Below are positions 14,515 to 20,356 of a stretch of DNA of 21,165 nucleotides, one piece after another. Position 1 is the first letter of the stretch. Each line of letters begins with the position of its first letter. Origin of the DNA: a virus; IMG/VR virus record IMGVR_UViG_3300042888_002167, positions 1-21,165 of that record; one strand, written 5' to 3'. The notes under the pieces were generated by a model. The model was not told where the DNA came from, made no database searches, and saw nothing but the letters and a program-made list of their open reading frames with translations. The position numbers and the translations under genes were made by a program.

Positions 14515-14955
14515 ATGACAAGAATCAATGCCCATATTCCTCCAGCAAAATTATGCGATCAGCATCTTGTTGCAGAATATCGAGAAATCTTGAGAACTAA
14601 TGCATTAGCAATTAAAAGAGCAAGAAAAGAAGGCCGTCAAATGTTAAAGAATATTCAACAAACCTTTACACTTGGAGGTGGACACGTAACATTCTTTTAT
14701 GACAAATTGAAGTATATACACCTCCGGTTTGATTCACTCCGAAGTGAGATGATTAATCGAGGAATGAACGCTACTATTGAATGGCGACTTGATGAACTTG
14801 ATGAATTTCAATGGTTATATAATGACTGGCCTGAAGATTTTGTAGCAGATCAATTAATCATTACAAGAATTCTTGAAAGGGCTAGAACTATGAAAAAGAT
14901 TTCACACACTTCTAAGAATATTGATTTTGAAACTTATTTTAATATTTTAACATAA
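14515..14955 (+). CDS. Pyrimidine-dimer DNA glycosylase / endonuclease V (DenV family)
   Basis: The T4 DenV enzyme cuts UV-induced pyrimidine dimers through glycosylase and AP-lyase steps, using Thr2 (after Met removal) as nucleophile. Here MTRIN is followed by CDQHLVAEYREILR; T4 has DQHLMAEYRELPR. Thr2, Arg23, Glu24 and Arg27 align with T4 Thr2, Arg22, Glu23 and Arg26, with one residue inserted before Asp15. GGGHVTFFYDKLKYI matches T4 GAGHVTFFYDKLEFL. The C-terminal half (residues 80-146) differs from T4. The role is repair of phage DNA after UV damage, as in T4. The start at Thr2-encoding ATG 14515 is required by the mechanism. Confidence 0.93.
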   Translation: MTRINAHIPPAKLCDQHLVAEYREILRTNALAIKRARKEGRQMLKNIQQTFTLGGGHVTFFYDKLKYIHLRFDSLRSEMINRGMNATIEWRLDELDEFQWLYNDWPEDFVADQLIITRILERARTMKKISHTSKNIDFETYFNILT

Positions 14956-15027
14956 ATTTAACATAAAAAGTTTTCGGGTTTCATTTATTATGATTATATT
15001 TACATATCAAATTTAAACAAACGTATC
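14946..15027 (+). promoter_or_regulatory. Promoter P7
   Basis: A TTTAACATAAATTTAACATAAA repeat overlaps the DenV stop codon. AGTTTT at 14969-14974 and the -7 box TATATTTA at 14995-15002 follow at 20-nt spacing. The leader TATCAAATTTAAACAAAC leads to the ATG at 15028. It is nearly identical to P6 over about 60 nt. Confidence 0.8.
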
Positions 15028-15366
15028 ATGACAAGAACACAAGCAATCGGATTAGTTGAAGTAACAAGTCAAACTCAAGCAAATAATGGAACTCAATGTT
15101 TTCATGACCCAATTACTGGTTGCGATTATATGAGTTATGAAAGTGGTTATGTTCGTAGAAAATTTAAAACAACAAGCTGGTGGAGCGATAAAAAGTTCTT
15201 TACAATATATCAAGTAAACAAAACCAGAAAAGTTCAAAGAGAATTAACATGGTCACCTGGTAAATTTGTTGAATGTACTGAAAGAATCTTAGAAATGAAC
15301 CCAGATGTTAGAATCGATATGGTTGTCAGAGCTGCTATTAATTATAGAAACTATTTAAACAAATAA
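15028..15366 (+). CDS. Protein of unknown function (112 aa)
   Basis: Begins MTRTQAIGLVEVTSQTQANN. It has a central aromatic region (YMSYESGYVRRKF, TSWWSDKKFFTIYQVNK) likely to be a beta-sheet, and a C-terminal helix (MVVRAAINYRNYLNK). It is basic overall and may contact nucleic acid; no family is recognised. First gene after promoter P7, 3 nt before the next. Confidence 0.78.
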   Translation: MTRTQAIGLVEVTSQTQANNGTQCFHDPITGCDYMSYESGYVRRKFKTTSWWSDKKFFTIYQVNKTRKVQRELTWSPGKFVECTERILEMNPDVRIDMVVRAAINYRNYLNK

Positions 15367-15369
15367 AAT

Positions 15370-15603
15370 ATGTCACAATCATCACCTGAAGGTATAATTC
15401 TAGGAAAAGGAGCTAAGTTAGTTAGTTTCAATGCAAAAATCAATGATGAGGTAGTAGTAAGCATAGAGGAAAAGCCGCAAACATGGGACTATTATGAAGT
15501 TTTAAAAATGTTAGAATATGCTGTCCATGAATCGAGAATGCAAGATGATAAAACTGAAGAGTACATTGTCAATGAAATAATTTCTGAATTTAAAAACAAA
15601 TAA
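15370..15603 (+). CDS. Small protein of unknown function (77 aa)
   Basis: Begins MSQSSPEGIILGKGAKLVSF. Strand-like N-terminal half (AKLVSFNAKINDEVVVSIEE), then an acidic helix (YYEVLKMLEYAVHESRMQDD) and a basic C-terminus. Spaced 3 nt from both neighbours. Not recognised. Confidence 0.76.
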   Translation: MSQSSPEGIILGKGAKLVSFNAKINDEVVVSIEEKPQTWDYYEVLKMLEYAVHESRMQDDKTEEYIVNEIISEFKNK

Positions 15604-15606
15604 AAT

Positions 15607-15906
15607 ATGTTAAACAAAACTAAGAAAAAGTTTACAACAGTAGAAGAGTACATTGAATTAATTTCAAAGGACTATCAATTTAATCAAAATCATCCGGATT
15701 ATTTAGGATTTATTAACATTGACCCAAATACTGCATTTGAATTAGGCGGTGGAGATTTCCGAGAAGTTGCACAAAAAATTGCAGCAAATCCAGATGCTTT
15801 CGAAGGAACTGCAAATAAGTATGGTTTAACTATTGAATCTGCATGGGAAGATGAACTAATCTTTGCTGAACTAAGTCCAAAACCAAGAGTAAACCATTTG
15901 TACTAA
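15607..15906 (+). CDS. Protein of unknown function (99 aa)
   Basis: Begins MLNKTKKKFTTVEEYIELIS. It contains GFINIDPNTAFELGGGDFRE and a helix AQKIAANPDAFEG, and ends with ELSPKPRVNHLY. Apart from its acidic and Gly-rich middle there is no diagnostic motif. The stop overlaps the next start (TAATG). Not recognised. Confidence 0.77.
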   Translation: MLNKTKKKFTTVEEYIELISKDYQFNQNHPDYLGFINIDPNTAFELGGGDFREVAQKIAANPDAFEGTANKYGLTIESAWEDELIFAELSPKPRVNHLY

Positions 15907-16487
15907 TGAAACTATACACACAAAAACAGGTCGAAGAACTTTTAGAAACTCAAAGAGGTAATTGTTATGTTGCCGTTTTAGGAGAAACTAAAGATACGAA
16001 AATTGCAAGCTTAGCAACTAAAGCGCCACTTCCAGGAGGAGATAAATTTGAAAGGTACTATGGCATTCCGGTTGAATTTTTGTTTGAAGAAGATTTAAAG
16101 GATAGAGAATTACAAGGGAACTACGATGGTTTTAAAAGGCATTTAACTGCTGCCAAAACATCATACAATGATCTAGTACCAAAATTAAATTCAATGATTA
16201 GTACTATTGTTAATTTAAAAGAATTGATAGTTTCATTATCAGTACAGGGATTATCAACTGAAGAACCTGTTAAAAGATTAGCAAGGCTAGATGATAAGTT
16301 TACCAAACTTTCAAAAAGGGCAGATACTTATAAAGTTGAAATGGAAAAATATAACGATCTGATTAAAAAATATGAAGATTGGAATGAGCGTAAATTGTTT
16401 ATGCATTGGAAATATTTAACACACCTAAAGGTTACAAATATCCCATGGACAGATTGGAAGAAACAATACATTGATATAATGATATAA
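15906..16487 (+). CDS. Coiled-coil-containing protein of unknown function (193 aa)
   Basis: Begins MKLYTQKQVEELLETQRGNC. Residues about 70-165 form long, charged helices with heptad-like spacing (KLNSMISTIVNLKELIVSLS, then KLSKRADTYKVEMEKYNDLI), which suggests a coiled coil and a dimer. The C-terminus has WTDWKKQYIDIMI. It is the last gene before the 1-kb RNA cluster, and no terminator is visible between them, so the RNA genes may be read from the same transcript. Not recognised. Confidence 0.78.
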   Translation: MKLYTQKQVEELLETQRGNCYVAVLGETKDTKIASLATKAPLPGGDKFERYYGIPVEFLFEEDLKDRELQGNYDGFKRHLTAAKTSYNDLVPKLNSMISTIVNLKELIVSLSVQGLSTEEPVKRLARLDDKFTKLSKRADTYKVEMEKYNDLIKKYEDWNERKLFMHWKYLTHLKVTNIPWTDWKKQYIDIMI

Positions 16488-16492
16488 TAAAA

Positions 16493-16561
16493 GAACCCGC
16501 TACAAAACGACGCGCGAAATTAATCTCGACTTGTACTGTCTGGCAGGTCAGACCGGGTTCA
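16493..16561 (+). ncRNA. tRNA-like RNA element, 69 nt
   Basis: A 7-bp outer stem GAACCCG (16493-16499) / CGGGTTC (16554-16560) is followed by one A at a discriminator-like position. Directly inside its 3' strand lies a 5-bp hairpin GTCTG/CAGAC (16538-16542 / 16549-16553), in the position of a T-arm. The loop is GCAGGT rather than TTCGA. A D-arm and a clear anticodon arm are missing. It is a tRNA-like fold or a degenerate tRNA; no isotype can be given. Confidence 0.45.
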
Positions 16562-16563
16562 GG

Positions 16564-16665
16564 AGTCAGGTAATACGTAATGTGAAAAATGGTATCACAT
16601 CCTAGACTAAACTTGAAAAAGTTATGTTGGTTGTATTGTTGTAGGTTCGAGTCCTACCTTGACTA
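16564..16665 (+). tRNA. Divergent or interrupted tRNA-like gene A (102 nt), isotype unknown
   Basis: The 5' acceptor strand AGTCAGG (16564-16570) pairs with CTTGACT (16658-16664), one G.U pair. The T-arm GTAGG/CCTAC with loop TTCGAGT (16641-16657) is canonical, and A16665 is the discriminator; no CCA is encoded. A D-arm-like hairpin (TGTGA/TCACA, loop with GG) lies 12 nt from the acceptor rather than 2. The middle holds an extra hairpin AACTT-GAAA-AAGTT. No acceptable anticodon arm is visible, so part of the middle may be an insertion. Confidence 0.5.
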
Positions 16666-16723
16666 CTCTACTTAAGCTAGTTTATGAACAGCCTTTGAGG
16701 TGCAATGCCTTCATTAGAATGGA

Positions 16724-16813
16724 AGTCAGGTGGCGGAATTGGTAGACGCTTACAGAATATCTAAGGCAATTTATTCCCATTTATTCATACAGGTTCGAAT
16801 CCTGTCCTGACGA
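16724..16813 (+). tRNA. Leu-type tRNA-like gene B (90 nt), anticodon not resolved
   Basis: AGTCAGG-TG-GCGG-AATTGGTAGA-CGC (16724-16749) is a textbook Leu 5' half. The T-arm ACAGG/CCTGT with TTCGAAT and the acceptor strand CCTGACG follow (16789-16812), with A16813 and no CCA. Position 1 (A) faces G at position 72, a mismatch. The best anticodon-region stem is GAATA (16755-16759) / TATTC (16772-16776), with a 12-nt loop instead of 7. This suggests a short insertion or decay. Confidence 0.55.
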
Positions 16814-16974
16814 CAATGAGTTGATTACTCAGATGGATTCATCTATCCCTAAAGATGACGACATACTCTTGGGCGTTAGGCAAGAGCGTAGTTTGAAATT
16901 CAGTTTAGTCGATATTACAACTGAGCTCGGAAGGCAACTTATTTCGTGAGGTTTCATCAACCATAATTGCAAAC
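16814..16974 (+). ncRNA. Structured non-coding stretch between tRNA-like genes
   Basis: No reading frame of note. Several hairpins are visible: TGAGT/ACTCA (from 16817), AGATG/CATCT, CTCTTG/CAAGAG with loop GGCGTTAGG (16866-16886) and TCAGTT/AACTGA. Two short segments recur in the neighbouring tRNA-like genes: the G-CGTTAGGCA motif (16871 and 17010) and AAGGCAA-TTATT (16763 and 16931). It may be part of a processed RNA or an intron remnant. Confidence 0.4.
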
Positions 16975-17072
16975 AGTCAGGTGGCGGAATTGGCAACAAT
17001 GATGTTAATGGACGTTAGGCAGAGTCGCTCTCGGTAAGCCCTATCCTACAGGTTCGAATCCTGTCCTGACTA
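16975..17072 (+). tRNA. Leu-type tRNA-like gene C with D-loop insertion (98 nt)
   Basis: The acceptor AGTCAGG (16975-16981) / CCTGACT (17065-17071) is fully paired. TG-GCGG-AATTGG opens a Leu-type D-arm, and the T-arm ACAGG/CCTGT with TTCGAAT (17048-17064) is canonical. The discriminator is A17072; no CCA. After AATTGG an extra hairpin AACA-ATGA-TGTT appears inside the D-loop, followed by GGACGTTAGGCAGAG, a motif shared with 16871. No normal anticodon arm is visible. Confidence 0.5.
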
Positions 17073-17080
17073 CAAAAAAA

Positions 17081-17285
17081 CGGCCAGTAATGCGGTAAAT
17101 ATTATAGATGTTTATAAACGTAAGTTTATCTGAACAGGATATCGGGGAGACCTATTAAGTATAATATTGTTCCGAGGATTAGATGGAAGTTAAGGAAAAT
17201 AACCGGACAAAACATGTTGTTCAGATGTGACTAGAAAGGTTATGAGTATGTAATCACGTTGGGGGTTCGAACCCTTCCTGGCTGA
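17081..17285 (+). tRNA. tRNA-like gene D interrupted by about 130 nt, possible intron
   Basis: CGGCCAG (17081-17087) pairs with CTGGCTG (17278-17284), one G.U. The T-arm GGGGG/CCTTC with TTCGAAC (17261-17277) and A17285 complete the 3' end; no CCA. The 205-nt span is about 130 nt longer than a tRNA. The insert has a hairpin ATAAAC-GTAA-GTTTAT (17115-17130) and a 9-bp helix ATCTGAACA/TGTTCAGAT (17128-17136 / 17218-17226), mutually exclusive by 3 nt. GTTCAGATGTGACTAGA resembles the group I intron R element, with possible partner TAATCAC (17251-17257). The anticodon cannot be placed. Confidence 0.5.
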
Positions 17286-17302
17286 CAAATAAATTAAAAT
17301 AA

Positions 17303-17403
17303 GGTTGCGTGGTGTAAAAGGTGACACTTCCTCAAAGGGAATAGAACGAACTCGAGATACTTCTATTCTTTGGAAATTGCAGGTTCGAATCCTGTCGTGA
17401 CCA
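17303..17403 (+). tRNA. tRNA-like gene E with hairpin insertion (101 nt), isotype unknown
   Basis: The acceptor GGTTGCG (17303-17309) / CGTGACC (17396-17402) pairs with two G.U. The D-arm GTGT/ACAC with loop AAAAGGTG is good, and the T-arm GCAGG/CCTGT with TTCGAAT is canonical; the discriminator is A17403, no CCA. The anticodon region carries an extra hairpin of 8 bp, GAATAGAA (17339-17346) / TTCTATTC (17361-17368). TTCC and GGAA flank it and may be the anticodon stem. TCAAAGGGAATAGAAC here resembles the segment after the 5' half of the permuted Leu gene (20480-20495). Confidence 0.52.
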
Positions 17404-17410
17404 CAAATTG

Positions 17411-17493
17411 TTAATAACTTTTTGAAAATACTTTGAAAAAAGTTTTCGGAATTCAAAAAGAATGATTATATTTACATATCAAATTAAAACAAT
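17411..17493 (+). promoter_or_regulatory. Promoter P8 (DNA ligase)
   Basis: AGTTTT at 17441-17446, a 20-nt spacer and the -7 box TATATTTA at 17467-17474 are followed by TATCAAATTAAAACAAT and the ATG at 17494. The upstream repeat is GTTAATAACTTTTTG instead of TTTAACATAAA. Confidence 0.8.
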
Positions 17494-18786
17494 ATGAAAT
17501 TACAAGACATTCAAAACTTCGTTACTGAGTCGAACCAAACTAACTCAAACACTGATAAATTAAACATACTTAAAAAGTATGCTGATAATGAATCAGTTTG
17601 TAGTGCTCTTAACTACACTTATAATACTTTTAAACAGTATGGAGTTACCTCGGAAAACTGCAAAAAGAATTCTAAATTAATTAGTTATGGTTATACAGAT
17701 CTATCGAAATTACTTGATGATTTGAATGACCGTTACATTACTGGACATACTGCGATAGGATGTGTTAATGGATTCGTAGAAGCAAACAAGGCTTACGAGG
17801 AGTTGATTTTTAATATCATTGATAGAAACCTTAAGACCAGATCTACAACCTCGATGATTAACAAGGTGATCCCTGGATTAATCCCAACATTTGATGTTGC
17901 CCTTGCAAATTCATTCGATGAGAAAATGTCAAAGAAAATCGACTTTGTATTCGATAATTGGTTTGTTAGTCGCAAACTTGATGGATGCCGTTGTATTTGT
18001 ATCATTGATGAGAATGGAGAACCTAAATATTTCTCAAGAGCTGGAAATGAATTTTTAACACTAAAGAATTTAGATGCTGAAATCATTTCATTAGGACTAA
18101 AGAACATGGTTATTGATGGAGAGATTTGTATGATGGATGAGAATGGAAACGAGAATTTCCAAGGTATCATTAAAGAAATCAAACGTAAAGACCATTCAAT
18201 CGAAAATCCATTCTTTTATATGTTCGACCTTTTAACAATGGAGGAATTCATTAATAAAGAGGGTACTACTCCGTTCTCAATTAGAAATGTTCAATTAGAT
18301 AATCTTTTTTATGAAAGAGAATTTAAAAACATTGGTTATCTAGAGCAAAAAATACTCCTTGATGAGAGAATGTTAATGGTACATGTTTCAGAAGCAAAAG
18401 AAAACGGATGGGAAGGACTAATGTTACGTAAAGATGCTCCATACCAAGGAAAACGTAGCAATGATGTTCTTAAAGTAAAACAATTCTATGACGCAGAATA
18501 TATCGTAGTTGACATTGAAAATGCGGTCAATAGAGTTATTGTTGATGGTAAAGAGGTTGAAGAGTTAATGATGAGAAATGTAGTGATAGAACATAAAGGA
18601 AGCCGCGTTCAAGTTGGTAGCGGATTTAATCACGAACAGAAGCGTTATTATTTCGAGCATCCTGAAGAAATTTTAGGAAAGCAAATTACTGTTCAGTATT
18701 TCGAAGAGACACATAATCAAAACGGAGGGGTTAGTTTAAGATTTCCAACCGTAAAAGCAATATATGAAAATGGAAGAGATTGTTAA
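17494..18786 (+). CDS. ATP-dependent DNA ligase
   Basis: A 430-residue protein. Motif I is RKLDGCR with the AMP-accepting Lys161 (T4 ligase uses Lys159). Motif III is about FYMFDLL (near 245), motif IV is GWEGLMLRKD (near 306) and motif V is VLKVKQF (near 328). A C-terminal OB-fold region follows (TVQYFEETHNQNGGVSLRFP). The N-terminal 130 residues form the DNA-binding part seen in T4-like ligases. It seals nicks during replication, recombination and repair; DenV nearby makes such nicks. Its 3' end overlaps the next gene by up to 23 nt. A DNA rather than RNA ligase is indicated by length and motif IV-V sequence. Confidence 0.93.
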   Translation: MKLQDIQNFVTESNQTNSNTDKLNILKKYADNESVCSALNYTYNTFKQYGVTSENCKKNSKLISYGYTDLSKLLDDLNDRYITGHTAIGCVNGFVEANKAYEELIFNIIDRNLKTRSTTSMINKVIPGLIPTFDVALANSFDEKMSKKIDFVFDNWFVSRKLDGCRCICIIDENGEPKYFSRAGNEFLTLKNLDAEIISLGLKNMVIDGEICMMDENGNENFQGIIKEIKRKDHSIENPFFYMFDLLTMEEFINKEGTTPFSIRNVQLDNLFYEREFKNIGYLEQKILLDERMLMVHVSEAKENGWEGLMLRKDAPYQGKRSNDVLKVKQFYDAEYIVVDIENAVNRVIVDGKEVEELMMRNVVIEHKGSRVQVGSGFNHEQKRYYFEHPEEILGKQITVQYFEETHNQNGGVSLRFPTVKAIYENGRDC

Positions 18787-19009
18787 TCCTTATGTAGCCA
18801 GTTTCTTAGAAAGAAACTCATTTAAAAATGTTGGAAATAATCAGTTTGCAAATGAATTATGCATGGTAACTGTTCTTCCTGAATTGTATAAAATTAATTT
18901 TACAAATTATGACGGTGATTTTGAAATGTTTACCGATTCATGGTCAATACCGCATCTAGTAGGAACATTAACATGGCACGGTTTGTTAGACCGTAACTAT
19001 TCAAAATAA
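18764..19009 (+). CDS. Small protein of unknown function (81 aa)
   Basis: Starts inside the ligase gene (MKMEEIVNPYVASFLERN; Met3 at 18770 is an alternative). It continues with GNNQFANELCMVTVLPELYK and a Trp-containing C-terminal part (DSWSIPHLVGTLTWHG). The mixed alpha-beta layout suggests a compact single domain. Probably co-translated with ligase. Not recognised. Confidence 0.76.
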   Translation: MKMEEIVNPYVASFLERNSFKNVGNNQFANELCMVTVLPELYKINFTNYDGDFEMFTDSWSIPHLVGTLTWHGLLDRNYSK

Positions 19010-19014
19010 TTAAG

Positions 19015-19347
19015 ATGACAATTAGAAACTATAAAAAAGCGTATTGGATCGGTAGGGATTCTTTTGGTAAGATGATTTATGCCGGAGATACTGTTGAGGT
19101 TTGGTTACCTTGGGAGACTAGAAAGCCGCATCAATCTAAAGTACTTTGGAATCGTATGGACGGAGCATTCATAGAGTCTCATCCTGCACATAATGCAATT
19201 CATGGAAAGGTACATCATCGAGACTTGCGTTCATATCTTAATACTGAACCCGTTCCGACATGGAGTTATGAAGAAAATGAGGAAGGAGCAATCGTAGGGT
19301 ACAAACAAGGATATGTAAAGAAAGTTAAATCATTTTACACTGAATAA
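19015..19347 (+). CDS. YopX-like small beta protein (110 aa), tentative
   Basis: It contains DSFGKMIYAGDTVEVWLPWE, like the D-x-x-G-K-x-I-Y-x-G-D segment common in YopX-type phage proteins, then a beta-rich part (KVLWNRMDGAFIESHPAHN) and a basic C-terminus (GYVKKVKSFYTE). The function of YopX-like proteins is not known. The similarity is local, so the family name is tentative. Confidence 0.65.
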   Translation: MTIRNYKKAYWIGRDSFGKMIYAGDTVEVWLPWETRKPHQSKVLWNRMDGAFIESHPAHNAIHGKVHHRDLRSYLNTEPVPTWSYEENEEGAIVGYKQGYVKKVKSFYTE

Positions 19348-19348
19348 T

Positions 19349-19549
19349 ATGGCAAAAAGATTAGTATCAACAACGATATGTACAAACTGTTTAGATGAAT
19401 TCGTAACAAAGGAAATGTACACTGTTTCCAGAAAAGTAAGAAGGCATGATGAAAACAATAAAGATGAATATTATGCCCCTTATTGCAAAGATTGTCTTAA
19501 AGACAAAGAATCATATTTAGTAATTATCAATAAACCTATTGTAAAATAA
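19349..19549 (+). CDS. Small zinc-ribbon protein (66 aa)
   Basis: Two CxxC pairs, CTNC (11-14) and CKDC (46-49), are separated by a 31-residue basic linker with VSRKVRRHDENNKDEYY. This is a zinc-ribbon layout. It could bind nucleic acid or a polymerase; no family is assigned. It starts 2 nt after the previous gene. Confidence 0.78.
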   Translation: MAKRLVSTTICTNCLDEFVTKEMYTVSRKVRRHDENNKDEYYAPYCKDCLKDKESYLVIINKPIVK

Positions 19550-19550
19550 C

Positions 19551-19793
19551 ATGGAAGAGCAAGGAGTAATTTTAGAAGAGGCAACATTTAGATTCTCACA
19601 AGATCCTAATTGCCTAGACAGTCAAGACGAATATGAATTCTTGGAAGTTAAAGCGCAATCAAGTCTTGGTATTGATCGTGATGGAGACTGTTTTTTTACA
19701 TTAACTACCCAAAAATGGTCAGTAGATGGAGTAGAAGACCTAGAAAAAATATTTAACCGAATTAGAAAAGTAATAGAGCATGGAAAAATTTAA
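19551..19793 (+). CDS. Small protein of unknown function (80 aa)
   Basis: Acidic N-terminal half (MEEQGVILEEATFRFSQDP, then DSQDEYEFLEV), a strand FFTLTTQKWSVDG and a C-terminal helix (LEKIFNRIRKVIEHGKI). It overlaps the next gene by 14 nt. Not recognised. Confidence 0.75.
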   Translation: MEEQGVILEEATFRFSQDPNCLDSQDEYEFLEVKAQSSLGIDRDGDCFFTLTTQKWSVDGVEDLEKIFNRIRKVIEHGKI

Positions 19794-19992
19794 AGTATTC
19801 GTCGGACAGGAGTTCCGAACCAATCCACAATCAGCAATACCTGGCGGAAGTGTAGTTGAAGTTCATTTTGAAAAAAGGGTCAAGGTGTACGATAACATTA
19901 AAAGTCCAAAGGCTTATGTTAAGTATATTAGAGCTAATAGTACTGAGGAAATTATTAAGATAGTCGTCGATGGTGTAGAAACAAAAAGTTAA
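19780..19992 (+). CDS. Small protein of unknown function (70 aa)
   Basis: Begins MEKFKVFVGQEFRTNPQSAI. Mostly short strands (GGSVVEVHFEKRVKVYDN, EIIKIVVDGVETKS), basic, with no Cys or membrane helix. It may be a small OB- or SH3-like fold. Not recognised. Confidence 0.75.
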   Translation: MEKFKVFVGQEFRTNPQSAIPGGSVVEVHFEKRVKVYDNIKSPKAYVKYIRANSTEEIIKIVVDGVETKS

Positions 19993-20024
19993 TTAACACT
20001 GATATATAAAAATAAAAACATATC

Positions 20025-20099
20025 GTGGAATTTATCATTGGATTGGTATTAGTTACGGCATTTGTAATTTACTTAAAAACTAGAAATAGTGAAAAATAA
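20025..20099 (+). CDS. Very small membrane peptide (24 aa), GTG start
   Basis: A GTG-started frame encodes a short peptide whose residues 2-17 (EFIIGLVLVTAFVIYL) form one membrane helix, followed by a charged tail (KTRNSEK) and TAA. It fills the gap between its neighbours, with an A-rich upstream region and TATATAAAAATA (20003-20014). The size and non-ATG start keep confidence moderate. Confidence 0.5.
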   Translation: MEFIIGLVLVTAFVIYLKTRNSEK

Positions 20100-20134
20100 T
20101 TACTAAAATAATGAAACCTTGTTATGGATCTCTA

Positions 20135-20142
20135 TATAAATA
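20135..20142 (+). promoter_or_regulatory. T4-type late promoter octamer TATAAATA before the histone-like gene
   Basis: TATAAATA, the full T4 late -10 element, lies 27 nt upstream of the ATG at 20170. A second copy is placed similarly before the last gene. In T4 this element is read by the phage late sigma factor; that such a factor exists here is an inference. Confidence 0.55.
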
Positions 20143-20169
20143 CTGTTATTAATATTTAAAACAAACAAA

Positions 20170-20346
20170 ATGGAAGATTTATTAAATCAAATTGCAGAAG
20201 CTGTTGAATCTATTAGAGAAGATGCTGCTAAATTTGAAGAAAAAGGTAATGGTGCTGCAGGAACAAGAGTTCGTAAAGCAATGCAAACTATTAAGACTTT
20301 AGCACAAGACGTAAGAAATCACGTTTCTGAGGCTAAAAAAGCTTAA
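20170..20346 (+). CDS. Histone H1-like (Hc1-type) DNA-binding protein, 58 aa
   Basis: Begins MEDLLNQIAEAVESIREDAA and continues with EKGNGAAGTRVRKAMQTIK, matching the N-terminal domain of the Hc1/histone H1-like family common in Bacteroidota and Chlamydiae (compare EKGNKAAGTRARK). The Lys/Ala-rich C-terminal tail of the cellular proteins is reduced to EAKKA. It is likely to bind DNA, either to compact phage DNA or to affect the host nucleoid. A late-type promoter box precedes it, and the second RNA cluster begins right after it. Confidence 0.82.
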   Translation: MEDLLNQIAEAVESIREDAAKFEEKGNGAAGTRVRKAMQTIKTLAQDVRNHVSEAKKA

Positions 20347-20356
20347 AACAAAATTA

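Noticed and set aside
16493-16561. Hammerhead or other small self-cleaving ribozyme
   Set aside because: The CTGATGA core of the hammerhead is absent, and I could not match the loops to another known class by eye.
17190-17456. 88-codon frame on the - strand across tRNA-like genes D and E
   Set aside because: It reads the complement of T-arms and acceptor stems and has no start context or promoter. Frames of this kind opposite tRNA genes are a common false call.
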